From the NCBI RefSeq assembly GCF_001625195.1, contig NC_054391.1:3131390-3195389 (forward strand): 64,000 bases of DNA, read 5' to 3'. Shown in pieces: positions 36,344-48,947 of the stretch; the stretch's first letter is position 1; the number at the start of each line of letters is the position of its first letter. A program made the translations under genes and the position numbers. The DNA is from Drechmeria coniospora (taxonomy: Eukaryota; Ascomycota; Sordariomycetes; Hypocreales; Ophiocordycipitaceae). The notes under the pieces are model-generated. The model made no database searches. It was not told where the DNA came from and saw only the letters and a list, made by a program, of their open reading frames with translations.

Positions 36344-38260
36344 TCACCAGCCAAAGGTCTCGTTGTGCCACCAAATATTTCGCCCCTTGATCGCCCATGA
36401 CGTGACGCATTGTTTTGCCTTGGCTGCCATCTCGTTTGGCCCGCAGACAATAATGGCAATGGGTTCTTCAAACCCCTTGCGAAAGGTGTCATTTACAATC
36501 TTTTCCACATCCGGTCGCCCACTATTACCGGCACGGGGCAGAGCGTCCATCTCCATGGCCCCCCGGCCCGCGCCATGCTCGCCAGGGGCGAGGTCGACGC
36601 TCGTGTCGGCAGTGAGGAAGATTTGGACGTGCTCATCCTCGAGGATGTTTTTGCCTCCGTCGGCGCTGGAATCGGGCACCCACGCGGTGTCGGCGGCGCT
36701 GCGGACGGCCCAGATGAGCTGCGTCTTAGCAGCAGGCGACTCTTGCCGTATGGCCTGGTAGACTGGCAATGCGAACGTCGCGCCGACGCCTCCCGTGATG
36801 ATGAGAATTCGCGCCGGGCCCCAGTCGAGCAGGCTGCGAAAGTGCTTGCCCATGGAGCCATAGGGGCCCTCGATGGCGAGGGGAATCTTGCAGGGGTCGG
36901 AAGCAGAGGAGTGGGCTGAGGATGCGAGTTGATGAAGGGCAGTGGTCATGGGTCCCTGGCGGGTTCTAGCTACGAGCATGATGCTACCGTCTTCGTCGTT
37001 GACCGCGGCCACAGTGAAGGGGTTGGAGAGCATGTCCAGGACGGCCGAGTTGGAGGCCAGATTGGCGCTTGATCGACTGCCCGAGGGGATGGCCAGGTAT
37101 ACGTGCATTCCGGGGAACGCGCTGAAGGAGGCGAGTTTCCGACGGGGCACGGTGGCAGAAATCTTGACGAGGTTTGTGCCGGGTATCACCTCGAGGGAAG
37201 AGGACGTCTGTACGGTGGTGAGGGAGCGGACGGTGACGCCAATGATGAAGATGGCGACGGCTTCCACGATATACAGTCGAGCGGAAGGGGCGTGGAAGAA
37301 GATCAAGACCGGAATGAGCGAGGAAGCGGCCATGTGGGTGATGAAGAACAGGCGGTACGAGTACTTTCTCGCGGCTGCCGAGGATGTGGCAACGATGGCG
37401 TGCATGGCAAGCGAGGACACGACGCCGGCAAAGACTATGGGCGCGAAGAATCGTTTGAACCAGATGCCCGCACGGAGGAAGTAGGCGTTGTAGAGAAGGA
37501 TGTGGATGATGAGGAGGGCGTAGATGATTCGGCCGAGGACGCGGTGGAAACGGTTGACCTGCTCGTGGGAGGATCCAAAGGCCCAAGCAAAGGGATTGAG
37601 AGGCTTGAGGGCCATGAGATATTGTATGGGAAGCTGGGAGACGGCGACGGTGCCGAAGCGCTTGGTGAGATGGAAGTAGTCTGGGACGGGAACGGTCAGC
37701 CTTCGGCTCCGAACCAGGCGATGGTGACGAGGGGGCAAATATCAAGAGCGCTCACCGTTTCCCGTGCCCATGATGCAGAGGGCAAGCAACCAGGCGGTCC
37801 ACACGAGGCCGACGAGCCACTCATGGCGCTGTCCCCAGTGCGCGCCGGCGAAGCGAACGTCGTGCTGCAACGACCAGAGAAGCGCGCGCCATCGGGCGGC
37901 GAGCTGGCCTGCGGGGGCGCGCCGGTGGGCCTTGACGATGGGCGAGTGAGGGACCTGGGCGTACCGCCCGCGGTCATCAGCCTCTGCTCCCGCCTCTCCT
38001 GCTGCTGCCGCCGCTCGTCTCGCTCCCAGGCCGGATCTTGCGGCCTGGTGGCGGACGAGACGGAAAAGAAGGAAGAGCAGGGCCGGGGCGAAGGCCGAGA
38101 AGTGGGCGATGCAGGCGTAGAGGTCGAGCGTGTGACGACGCTGCAGCTTCTCGTCGTCGGTGAGGCTGGGGAAGCCGTACGGCCAGCCCATCTTGGCGAC
38201 GGTGAAGAGGCTGGACGTTGTGGGTGGTGATGGTGATGTGTGGTTGATCGGTGCCGCCAT
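36344..38260 (-). CDS. Ferric-chelate reductase-like flavocytochrome (Fre family)
   Basis: Membrane reductase passing electrons from NADPH through FAD and two haems, usually to metal chelates outside the cell or in the vacuole. Two exons (38260-37756, 37680-36344) join in frame to 613 aa. The N-terminus has MGWPYGFPSLTDDEKLQRR, typical of a fungal Fre subgroup, then a membrane span. The core has paired histidines in FHRVLGRIIYALLIIH and THMAASSLIPVLIFFH, each pair 12-13 residues apart, as haem ligands. NPFTVAA stands in for the FAD motif, GGVGATFALPVYQ for the NADPH loop, and CGPNEMAAKAKQ near the end is the family C-terminal motif. The start could be 38260 or the ATG of MGWPY at 38191. No ferroxidase or permease gene is adjacent, so an iron-uptake role is inference. 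Confidence 0.9.
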
Positions 38261-38513
38261 CAGAGTCCAGGTCAGCTCCCGATGGTACGCCGAGTACGTA
38301 CTAGCAGGTACCACTACGGCACACCGCAGTCGCACCAAGCTGGACACGTACCCAGTACGTCATACCTTGGACTCCCAAGTCCTCATCAGATTCGGCCGCC
38401 TTGATCATGTCAACTCCACTCGATGAAGCCTTCGGTCGAGTCTACTTATTGAGCAGGCCATATCCTTGACAGTTCAAGGACTGTCTTGTGGTGACTCTTG
38501 TCTGGTTCCGACG

Positions 38514-41380
38514 TCAATGGTGGGAGGGATCGCACGACCATCGTCGACATGTCGGCATATCGGGCGCGATGTTTTCCATCATTGGCGATTTCACGTCGTA
38601 AACTATCTTTGAGAACAGGCTGTGACTGACAGTCGGAGCCTTGTTATTCCAGTCCGCGACAAACACCTCGCCAGTCCAAACGACTTCCATTGTTTTGTCA
38701 TGACCGAGCCATTGATAGGGTACCTTTTCAAACTTGGTTAATTTCATCTTCGTCGACGTACCCGCGCAGGTGGCTGTAAATGTAATTCCTAGTGAAATGC
38801 GCACAATGCGTCAAAAGATATTCTCGAGTGTGGAAATGAGGGCGCATACCTTGAAATCGCCACTGGTCTCGTCGATAATGTCTGTATTCCTCCAGTATCG
38901 ATATTTCCTCCATCCTGCGTATATCGACCGTCTGGGTACCGAACATATCCTTGAGGTTCACGGTGCCACGTTGGACGTATCCTGCATCAAGGGACTCCCC
39001 TTCCCCGAGGGCAACTTTCGTCTTGTTCTTGGCGTTGCCTTTCTGGAAAGTAAAGAATAGCGCATCGCCAGTCCCGGCCAGGATTTCGTTTGCTATTTTA
39101 AATTCGTACTCGAGCGTATCGATGGTACCGCAGGGTGTCATGACCCAATCCGTACGGTTGACGGGAATTGTCCCAACATCGGCCCACCGGAAGGGTGCGC
39201 GGCCCCATCCGCCCGGATGTTGATACCACGTGTTGGTGGAGAGTATATCGCTTCGTACCTCGAAGCCTGGTGTGATGCATTGCGCGCGCAGGGTGATTCC
39301 TGCAAATGCACCAAAATTAGACTCTCTTTTCTCTTTCCGTATCTCATAGGGTCGTACGTTGAACCTCCCAAGCGTCATTAAACTGGCCGCCAAACAACTT
39401 GAAGAATTTCCCGCTAGCAGCGAGCGTGACGTACTGGATCCCGTCAAGATCAATCGCATTCGAGTCAAAGGCCGACTTCAAATCTATCGATAAGCTCGTG
39501 CTGAAATTTCGGTCGGGATTGTAGGTAACTGGGACGGTATGCGAACCAGCCGGACCGGCGAGTGTTGCCTGGATGTAGTCCCAGGTGCCCGCTGCCCAGT
39601 GGTTGGACAAGGCAAAGTCAAAGTCGAGGGTCGTTATTTTGCCGCAGATGGCCGATAAATCGCTGAAGGGTTTCACAATAGATTGCAGCTGGGCACACCT
39701 GTGAACTTGGGGTGTCGTCAGTCGTCTCCCGACAAACGACGTTGGTGACCACGGGAGATGGGGTGCCGTGCATGACAAACCTTCTTTCTGGCCGCCATCT
39801 GGCGGCCGAGGTGCACCAAGAATCGACCGTGGTCTGCGCTGGAAGGCCAGACCTAAACCCAACGAAAGGAGGCTACTGCACTGGAATTCGGACAAGGAGT
39901 TTCTGAGGATTCTGTTGTAGGTGTTCTCGTCGAGCGACCCGAGGTCGACTCGTCCAGAATCGGGATCAAAAGCCACGCCGGGAATGTCCATCGGGCCCTC
40001 GGTGGGAGTGCTTGTCTGGCCGTGACCGCCACCGTCAGTTTCCATGGGTTCGTCGGTTCGGCCGCCATGCTCCGCGTTGATCTCCATCGCTTCTTCGGCA
40101 CGGCCATGGCTCGCTTCGCGGGTGTCCATCGGTTCGTCCGTATCGCCCCTGTTCTCTCCACTGTCCGTGTTCGTCGGTTCCTCGGCATGGCCATGGTTCG
40201 CTTCATGGGTGTCCATCGGTTCGTGTGTCGTCGTTGACAGAGCCAAGATCCGCGCCTCTTCCCGCGCAGCGCGAAGCATCTGGCGAACGCCCTGGATCCG
40301 GCTACGGACGAATTCTCCTTGAGAAGAGGACCAGTCGACATAGATGTACTCGCAGATCCAGGAACGCGTCACTTCTCGGGTAACATCGACGCCGTTAGGG
40401 TCCGCCTGGAAATCCGTAAAGGTCGCGTACGGCATTCCAACGTTCCTGGGGAAATTGTGGCAACCGTCAACTTCGGCCGACTATACGAGGAGGCCCCTTG
40501 ATTGCACTCACCTGCCAATGACAACGTGGAGGGTTTGACTTCCTCGGGGAAGATAGGTGACGGCCACTAGACGACGCAATCGCCTACGCCCCCGCGGAAA
40601 TGCCCGGCCGTACCACACGCAGTGGGGGAACCGGTCCGGACCCGGCGCCTGAACCTGGCCTCTCCCTCGTATTGTGTAAATGCGGAGGGAGAGTCCGAGT
40701 CTTTCGATGGCGAGCAACACATCGTCTCGCGACATACCAGGTCCTCCTCGCCGAGGGGCAGGAAAGCCGGCGGCGACGGCAGCCTCCTCCACCGTAGCGT
40801 TCAGAAGCCTTGCGCAGGATACAAAGAAGCAATCAGCCGGCGCATCGTTTTCAATCAGCCAATCTATGAGGACGACAGGCGGGAACCATCGTTGATCGGC
40901 CGTGCTCGTACTCGCAGTGTCCTCTTCCTCATGGTCAAACCCATCGTTGTCTGCACCGTGTGTCCGTCGATGGAGCGGCTTCACCTTGGCTGCGACCTCT
41001 ATGTGCGCATGCGACATTAGCTCCATGCTAGAACTTTCATGCGGGCCTGTACAAGCAGGCATTCATATATACCAAACAATCACCATGACAGATATGGATG
41101 CAGATATGCGTTGGACGGACGTGGGCCAGGAAGCAGCCAAACTCTTCCTTGTTAGAGCAACAATCCCGAAACGAACACCTGCTCCTTCCTGTCAAGGCTA
41201 ACAGAGGATGGGCTTACTGGCACTGTCGTAGCTGGTGGCAGCTTCATCGTGAAGAGCCCAGACGTCAGGCAGCTTTTCTACCACGGGTGTATGGCCATCC
41301 GGAACTCGAACGACGATGGCAGCGGCATGTGGAATGCCGAGGATTGCGTGACCAAGGAGTAGGAGCGAGGACGTTCGCAT
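38514..41380 (-). CDS. Large secreted modular protein: Cys-peptidase-like domain, acidic repeat, two PLAT-like domains
   Basis: Five exons (41380-41218, 41046-40512, 40445-39358, 39299-38850, 38788-38514) join in frame to about 836 aa. Residues 1-20 are a signal peptide (MRTSSLLLLGHAILGIPHAA). A domain near residues 105-250 has DCFFVSCARLLN, then HVVIG and TDFQ; the Cys...His...Asp order suggests a papain-like (C39-like) fold, which is inference. An acidic region with repeated EPMDTHEANHGHAEE-type units follows (about 40215-40010). Two domains then share a motif with the protein at 16604-17889, ending in WEVQ- and WRFQ- plus ITL/ITF and a Cys. From memory such domains occur in enterotoxin-A-like proteins of Hypocreales, but I see no ADP-ribosyltransferase domain, so toxicity is not shown. 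Exon 3 may hide a further in-frame intron (about 39870-39710), and the first intron (171 bases) is the least certain. Confidence 0.72.
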
Positions 41381-42917
41381 AGTAGGTTGGAGCTTTCAGG
41401 ACGCAGGAGGACGTGGGCGTTTTCCTCTGCTCCTCAAGGAAAGGATAGCGTGTCGATGGGAAGGAGAGGAAAATCGAAGGGATCATGCAGTCCGATGGAC
41501 GACGGCAGCTGGCAGTGGAGGAACGTGCGAAGACATTCAAGTGCGTGCAAGTAAGTAAATACATGTACCTACAGCGCAATAAGCAGAGGCAAGTATACAT
41601 ACAGCACATGTACATTCATGTACTTGCACATACGAGCATGTACTCTGAATTCTTGTATACAGTGTGCATGTGTACATATCCATGGCCTTGGTTGGGGGAA
41701 GGAGCCTGGGGTTCGTGTCGACAGCGGGAGAAGATATTCATCATGATGGGAGCATGATCCATGGAGAGAGAGCGACTATTATTACTGGTGCTCCCAAACG
41801 GGTACATGGGTTTGGCTGACCTACTGCACACTTGCAATCACTTGACAACACTTCCAAAGCACATCAAGGTGCAAATATGAATGATGCATGGATGCATTTG
41901 TGCAGGTGAGTAACTAGGTCATTCCTTGCATGCGTTCATGCTGAAACTATTACACATGGTGACAAACACACTCTAGAAAAACATGCAAAAGTCAGCCCAA
42001 GAACCGGATTATTGTTCGGAGTACGGAGCATGTACCATAAACCGACCTGGATACTCCGTATTACTTGTATGTAATATACAACAAGTATTAGTTGGTGAAC
42101 AAGTATTATGTACGGAGTAGATACTACTTAAATTCCTTGCATGTAAGTACTTGTGTCTACAGGGTATTACTCGTGGTACGCGGACAGGGAGCCAGGGCAT
42201 ATTCTCCACAATCGGCGACGGTGAGCAGCGCAGCAGCTCCTAATTACGGGGCTTGATTTGGCGCTCTACAGTAATTAATTACTCCATACAATCAACGTAC
42301 GGGTTGTTGTACCTGTGAGTGTACATGAAATTGACATGAAATTAAAGAGTACTGTAAGTACTTACATACCTAGTAGAAAGTACTAAGCCAACTAAGTACC
42401 TACTAAGGAAACAGTCCAGTACTTGGAAGCACCCACTCCGTACTGCACTGTACAGTAACTGCGCTGTATACCTTAGTAGTAGTAGCCGTAACTGCGCTGC
42501 AATGCAGTAACTGCGCTGCAAGTACAGCGCTTTGTACTAGGTACCCGGCACCGCTACCTCCTCGGTTGTTGTCGAAACTGCCAACAATCGCCATCCGTAT
42601 CATCCGTACTGAATACTAGGTATGTACCGTAGTGTACTGCAGTTCTCTTCTGATGACCTTGTCACGATATCGGCTACTACGGGCTAGTGCTGGGTGTTGC
42701 CATGGTTGTCAGGGCTAGAGGTATAATGAATGAGTATTACTCGTACGGAGTAAGTACTTATTGCACGAACATTGGTTAGCAGTGGGGATGAACATTTCAT
42801 ACGTCAACCATGTAATACCTGTACTCAGTACATGCAGACACAGTAAGTACTTACATAAGTATAAAAGTAAGTACTTACTTGTACGTATGTACAGTATATT
42901 AGTACAATACCGAATAC
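41381..42917. other. Intergenic region with a GTAC island
   Basis: No gene supported. Scattered GTAC words become dense at about 42010-42910. A short CAGTAACTGCGCTG repeat (three units) lies near 42455-42530. Confidence 0.55.
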
Positions 42918-43431
42918 CTGTTGCTCGTGGTCATGCCTGAACTCGGTGCTGGTCCTGCCCGAACCCCGTTCGCATGCGAATACATGCCATGGAGGAGGCC
43001 ATTCTGGAGGAGGCCAATGTCGCACACTTTGGTGATCCGACCGGAAGCCTCCGCGGCATGTCTCCCCTACTCCTGACCATGGATAATGAGCCTGGCATAG
43101 GCGGTGCCGGCTCGGCACGCACAAAAAGAAGGAGAAGGGGGGGGGGCATGGTCCTTCACACTCGCCATTGATTGAACTGCTTGTCTGGCAGCATATCGAT
43201 GTGATTTGTAGTCGAATACGAAACAACACTATGGGCAAGCCGACCCGGCCCCGGAGCCGTTGATATCTCGACAAAGGGAACTCTACCAGCCCACAAACCG
43301 CACTCGCAGTACGCGCACTTTGTGCCAGAAACTGCCATCCGATCCGACCGTCTGACTCGTGCGTCCCGTCCATGCATACCCATTGCAACCAAGAGAACCA
43401 GATACGCCCAAAATGTGTAGCCAAGCGTCAC
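42918..43431 (-). CDS. Candidate small secreted Cys-containing protein, ends not resolved
   Basis: Two exons, 43431-43162 and 43091-42918, are joined by a 70-base intron with a long pyrimidine tract, and give a coherent sequence. It has a hydrophobic start (GYTFWAYLVLLVAMGMHG), then KCAYCECGLW, VPFVEISTAPGPGR, VSYSTTNH, and after the join AHYPWSGVGETCRGG and HWPPPEWPPPWHVFACE. Paired Cys and aromatic motifs fit a small extracellular protein. I do not recognise a named family. The first codon of the open frame is GTG, so a short upstream exon with the real ATG is probably missing; the 3' end may lie beyond another intron at 42917. The boundaries here mark only what I can support. Confidence 0.4.
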
Positions 43432-44055
43432 CCCTCGAGCGCTTCCTGTTCTTTTCCAACCGACGCGAGAACGTGGAGAGTTTCACAACGTGATAAGCGA
43501 TGACGAAAAATAAAAAATAATGAATAACCCTGGTGGAGGGAGGAGAAAAGTCAAAGGAAAGAAGCGAAGAAAGCCAGCGGTCGCCTGCCATGCACATGAA
43601 CTTTGCCCCCTCGGGCAGATCTGGAAACGCCGTGCCGACACGGGGCTAGCCGTTGCTGCCTCTCGCTGGACGGTTGGCGCAGCATGGTATTCAGAAACAT
43701 GCACACGACGCAACCCAAACCTGAAAGGAGGACTTGGCCGGCGGGCGGGATGTATGCTGAAAAGATGGGGCGAGACGGAGAGGAATTGGAGGCACGGGTA
43801 TGACTCGCAACAGGACAAAAGAGAGGAAAGAATACAAGAATCCGTCATGGCTCCCCAAGAGCTATCCAGCATCGTCTAGTCCTCCAAGACGCAGCAGTGT
43901 TTCGAAAAAGAAAAGAAAAAAAGAGGTCCTCGCAGCGCGCTGCGGCGGTCGCGGAGGGCCTGAACTGACCTGACCAAGTTCCCCTCTGCTCGACGGATCG
44001 CACATGGTTCCCATGTACGCACGCGGCCGTCGGCCACCTCTTCCGAGGGCAACGC
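43432..44055. other. Intergenic region and 3' flank of the Spt7 gene
   Basis: About 620 bases without a supported gene. It probably includes the 3' untranslated region of the minus-strand gene that ends at 44056. Confidence 0.5.
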
Positions 44056-47000
44056 CTACTGCGCGATGCTCTCGGGGCTCATCATGCCAATCGTGTCGTC
44101 CTTGTCCGTTTGGCTCGTCCCGGCCTGGCTCTGCATGCTGTCCGTCCGCTCCATGCTAGCACCGAGCGCGAGCACGGCCGGGTTGGGCGGGGCGCCGACG
44201 TTCGCCGGAGCGCCGGCCTTCTTCTTCGCCGGCGTGTTGTTGGCCGAGCCGCCTCCCTTCTCGGGCGTCGCCTGGGCCTTGGCCTCGGCCGCCGCCGCCG
44301 CGAGCTCCATCTTCTTCTTCTTCTTCGCCATGGCCAGCTGCTCCTTCGGCGGTCGCTTCTGCGCGGATATGATCTTGCCGCTCGCGCCGAGCCGCGGACG
44401 GGGCTTCCTCTGCTTCACCGGAAGATCCTCGTCCTCCACCAGCGGTTGGTCGCCGTTAGCGTGCAGCTTGGCGAGGAAGAAGTTCTTGACCAGCCCGATC
44501 TGGTCCTGGATGTTCTCCTTGGTCACCGCGTCCGACGGAGCCAGCGCGTCGAACAAATCCGACGAACCGCCTGCCGTGGATTGCGACTGCATCTGGTACT
44601 GGCTCCGCACTCGGCTGTGCAGGAGGTGGAACGGCACCGAGAAGGAATCGAGTCCCATTTCCTTGTCGAGGCCGAGGGCGCGGAAGCCGAAGAAATCCTC
44701 GCCGAGGTCGTCGGCGAAGTCGCCGCTCATGAACTGGTCGCTGCCGTCCTTGAAGGCCCCGACGCCGTCGGCCCCGGCCTCGGCCGAAAGGGCGGGCCGC
44801 AGCAGGTCCGTGAGGTGCAGCTTCATGCGCTCGTGGAGGACGCCGAGCTTGCTGGTGAGCCGATCCATGTCGTCGTTGGCGTAGGCGTCCAGCGAGGCCA
44901 CGTCGTGCCCGTTCTCCTCCAGCGTGTGCAGGAGAATCTCCTCGGGCGTGAAACGTGACCGAACCTTGGGGCCTGCCTCCGTCTGCACCGTCGCCTTCTC
45001 GCACTCGCGGTAGATGTTGAAGGTCCGGACGATGGTCTGGAAGTAGTCGGCCGTGATGCCCGTCAGCGTGTCGAGTGCCGACGGCTGCACCTCCTCGAAT
45101 CCGGTCGTGTACAGGATCTTGGCCACGGACCGCTTCAACGCGTCCTGGCACGCCTCGGGCGCCATGACCGGTCCGTCGTCGGCGATGAAGTGAGGCTCAA
45201 TGTCCTGCTCCACAAAGGGGTCCGTGTTGGACTTGGGAAACTGGTTGGAATAAACCTGCGACTGAACCTGCATCTGCTTGATCACCGAGATCTTCGTCGC
45301 CAGCCTGCGCGTCTCCTGGATCTGGTGGATGTTGCGGTCCATCTTTTTCGTCAGCTTGCTCGGCGGCGCCACGAACGAACCGGGCGGCACGAGGTGCAGG
45401 AACCGCTCGTGCTGGTTGATGACCTGGCCGTCGCCGTCCTCGATCCATTGCAGGTTCGTCTGGATGTCAGGAATGTTGCTCAGGGAATCGTAGTAGTCGG
45501 GAATCACCCGGTCCGCTTCTTCCTCGATTCCTTCGGCCAGCGTCTCCGACGCCTTGTTGCCTGCATCCTTGGCCGTGCTGATCGAGCTTCCAAGGTGGGG
45601 GTGGTTGGCGATGCCAAGCGCCTCGGCCTCCTTCTGGTTTCTCAAAAACCTTCTCATGCCGCCTTTGCTCCGAAGCAACGCCGGGGCGTCGGCGTTGAGG
45701 CTGTTGTCCCTGAACAAAAGATGGCGCTCCTTGGCCACCAAGGCGCGGTCCTTCTTCGTCGTCTGCTTCCATATCTTGTACTCCTCATCTTCGTACGCTT
45801 GCTCGGCGGCTTCCCCGAACGCTTGGTTCAGCGCCATGCCGTTGAGGCTAGGTCCGTCAATGTCCATCGCGTCCGGGTTGCTGGCGACGCCCGAATTCCC
45901 GTTGGCCGTGCCGCTCGGGGTGATCGAGCCGCCCACCGGCGGCGTGGCGAATCCGTTGCTGCCATCCATGGCCTCGGAACCTTCTCTTCCCGCCTTTCCC
46001 AGCAGGCCGTTCAGCTGCAGCACCGGCTTCTTGTCCACCGGCGTCTCCTCCTTCTGGTCGCTTGGCGCCGTTCTGGACTTGCTTGCTCCTTTGGTGGCTG
46101 CCGTGCGACCACGAGACGACATTATCGGCTCGTCGTCGGAGTCGTCGCCGTTGTCGTCGTCTCCGCCGTTTTGTTTGCGCCGCTCTTCCGCCTCCACTTC
46201 GGCGCGGGAGCGGATGACGAGATCGGGAATCAAGGGGATGAGCTTCTCTGCCTCTTTTCTCATGCCATTGGCCATCCGACGCAGAGGGTGGTTCATGTCC
46301 TGGTTGTACTTGAGACAGTTGTCCCAGATCAGGTTGAGGTCGACGACGAAATCCGCCTTGGATTTGTACGTCAAGGACTTGATCTTCTTGGTCATTGTGC
46401 CCAGGTCCATGGGGTTCTTGATGACTGTTCAACTTGTCAGCTGGCGACGCCCAGGGCTCCGCGTTCACCGGGTGCCACGTACGGTTGTAGTAGTCGGGCG
46501 CATCTCTTTTGTTGACTCGCGTGAGGAAGGGTGTGGAATACTCCGTGTGCGCCTTGAGCTCTGTCAAGACCTTCTCGAGCGCCTCGTACAGCTCCTCTTG
46601 GTTGACATTCTCCTCGCTGGCCCATTTGCTTCGGTTCTTGCGAACCTCGTTCATGAGCAGCCGCAGCTCGGCATCGGATGCAAGCACCTGGTCTCTCTTC
46701 AAGTCTATTCGAGCAATCAGATGCTTCAGGGTTAGACTGGAAGCGCCGAGGTTGGCGCTGCTGAGTGTGCCTTGGCCAGCCGCTTGAGCGCCCGTCGGAT
46801 TCGACGTGTTGTTGTTTTCCATCTCGGCCTGGAGCTGCTTTTCCGAATCCTCCAACCGCTGCTGCTCAAGCATCGCCGTGCGATCATTCTCCAGCGTGTG
46901 AAAAATGGTGTGAAAGCTTTTGCGCGCCGCCAGTTCCGTAATTATTCTGGTCTCCTCGATTGTTTTTATGCCACCGTCAGCAACCTTGTCTTTTCGCTGC

Positions 47001-47569
47001 GAATCGTCCTGACCCTTGATCCTGTCTGCCAGCCTTCCGGGGGAGTTGACCGACTGGACTGGTGAGCTTCCCGACTTGGAGGGCGACAGCAGTGATCCGG
47101 AAGCGGCGACGGCAGCGTTCTGCGGTTTCGCCGTTGGCTGCACGGTTTCTGCTTCCCCCTCCTCTTCTTCTTCGTCGTCGTCATAGTCGTCTTCGTCAAT
47201 TGAGCGCTTGGCCTTCTTCAAAGGCGGTTCCTTGACTGGCTCGTGATCGCTTGTCGGGGGGGGCAAGCCGGTGGAGGAGGTAGGGGGAGCTTTACGCTTC
47301 AGACCCGCAATCGCGCCGAGATTGTATGAACCATCATCGGCAAATAGCAGCGCAACCTTTTCTTCGGTCTTGCGATATAAATCGGCAAAAAGGGCGCGAC
47401 GGTTTTCATCTTCGACATCGATAGGTGCCTCAGGCATCAACCCCAAGGAGTTGTCGACTGGGGTCTGGGTGCGCCCCGAGCCATCGTCGAGGTGATTCAA
47501 GGAGCGAATACCGGTTGCTTGGTTCAATGCCGGAGGCGGCCAGGCGGACTGGCCATTGGGGAGCGACAT
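44056..47569 (-). CDS. spt7: SAGA complex subunit Spt7 (bromodomain and histone fold)
   Basis: Architectural subunit of the SAGA histone acetyltransferase and deubiquitinase coactivator in the nucleus. Two exons (47569-46483, 46424-44056) join in frame to 1151 aa. The N-terminal part is low in complexity, with an acidic [17 protein letters not shown] run. The bromodomain spans about 310-400; the intron lies inside it, and the join gives [17 protein letters not shown], followed by [20 protein letters not shown], whose KYN holds the acetyl-lysine-binding Asn. A histone-fold region at about 780-860 ([21 protein letters not shown]) would pair with Ada1. Glu-rich and Lys-rich segments and a Lys/Ala tail ([20 protein letters not shown]) close the protein. 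Order and length agree with fungal Spt7. The donor GTACGT at 46482 is standard. Confidence 0.95.
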
Positions 47570-48947
47570 TTTAGGCCCGTGGCGATGGGAGCGACGACAC
47601 GGCGCGTTGTCGCCATGCGCGGGGATATGCGCTCGCGTAGGGCCGAAACGAGGGCGATTGATGATATCACAACGTCATTGGCCAAAGTAGCGACATCGAC
47701 ATAGATGGTGGACGTGATTTTGCGACGAACGGCGTTGCGCTGGTGGAGCGTTGATGGCTCACGTTTGATGCGTTTTGGCGGTGGATCGTGAGTTGAGGTT
47801 GACTGAGGACTTGGGGTAAAGCGTGATTGCTGCCGCCCTGGCCACGCTGGGGGAAGAGTTTGGCGGGGCGAGACTGGAGGAGCAAGGACTAGACTAAGCA
47901 GGTATCAGTTAGGTATCTTGTAGCAAGGCGCTATTGGGAGAGCGCCAGCACCGTTGGTGGACAATCGTCCCCCAGAATTGGAAACGAAAACCGAAGGCAG
48001 AGATGACTTTTCCAAAATGACCTTAAAACCTGGGAGTATGAAGTGTCTAAAAAAGTTGGCAACCATGAACAAACTGGTCGTCGGAGTGCGGGCTCGGCTA
48101 CCGTAGACAAGAGCATGCGGCGTACTCTACTGTACTCCGTATAATATGCTGTCGGTATTTTCATACTTGAAGTAGGTGTACAAGTACTTGTGCAGATACT
48201 TAAGTAAGTACTTGGAGTCCCAAGTGCCAAGTATCTTACAGGACAGCGTTGAGCACGTGACCAACTACACAGTACGATTCCACGACAAGCTCCTGAGGTT
48301 GATTGAGCGGCTCAGGATTTCCATGTGATAACAAATCCTGAACCAAAATTTGCATAGTCACAACACTTCGAGCTACAAGTCATTTTCTCTCGGTTCTATT
48401 TCCGTGTGCGCATGTATGTACAAGTGTATACAGTTGTGTTGTGGTTCAGTTTGCACTACTCCGAACCGCAACCGGCGCTGGAGAGGCGATTCCATGTGAA
48501 GTACAATGTGTACTTAGATGTACATGTACTTATTGTACTGAAGGGAGTACAGTACATCCGTATGTACTCTGAACGGAGTGCATGTACTAATACTGTACTG
48601 GCTTACTTGCAGTACTCCGTATACAACTTAAGTATTATTATCGCGTCGCAAAGCCAGTAATATCGGTACTTATTGTAAGTACGTACGAGAACGTACTAGG
48701 CACCTTTTCTTGGGTTGTTGCGCCAAGACACAGCACACAGCATCTTTGTCCACAGCTGCACCACGGACCATAGCTTCCTTCACCTGGTCTGGCTTTTCGA
48801 GGTTCGTAAATCCACCTCCACTACCAACGCCCTCGCATCTGGCCCGTCCTTTCACTCGGCAAACTCGATCTGGACCTTTTGCAACAGGTTGCGGAGAATC
48901 CCATACTGCCATCTTTTGACCAGTCTCCTCCGTACCAGAGCTCCATC
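47570..48947. other. Divergent intergenic region
   Basis: Promoter region shared by the minus-strand Spt7 gene and, after a GTAC-word stretch (about 48110-48690), the plus-strand VanZ-like gene. I see no other gene. Confidence 0.55.

Noticed and set aside
45190..46515. Plus-strand open frames opposite Spt7
   Set aside because: Composition-driven shadows; the Spt7 frame has clear bromodomain and histone-fold motifs.
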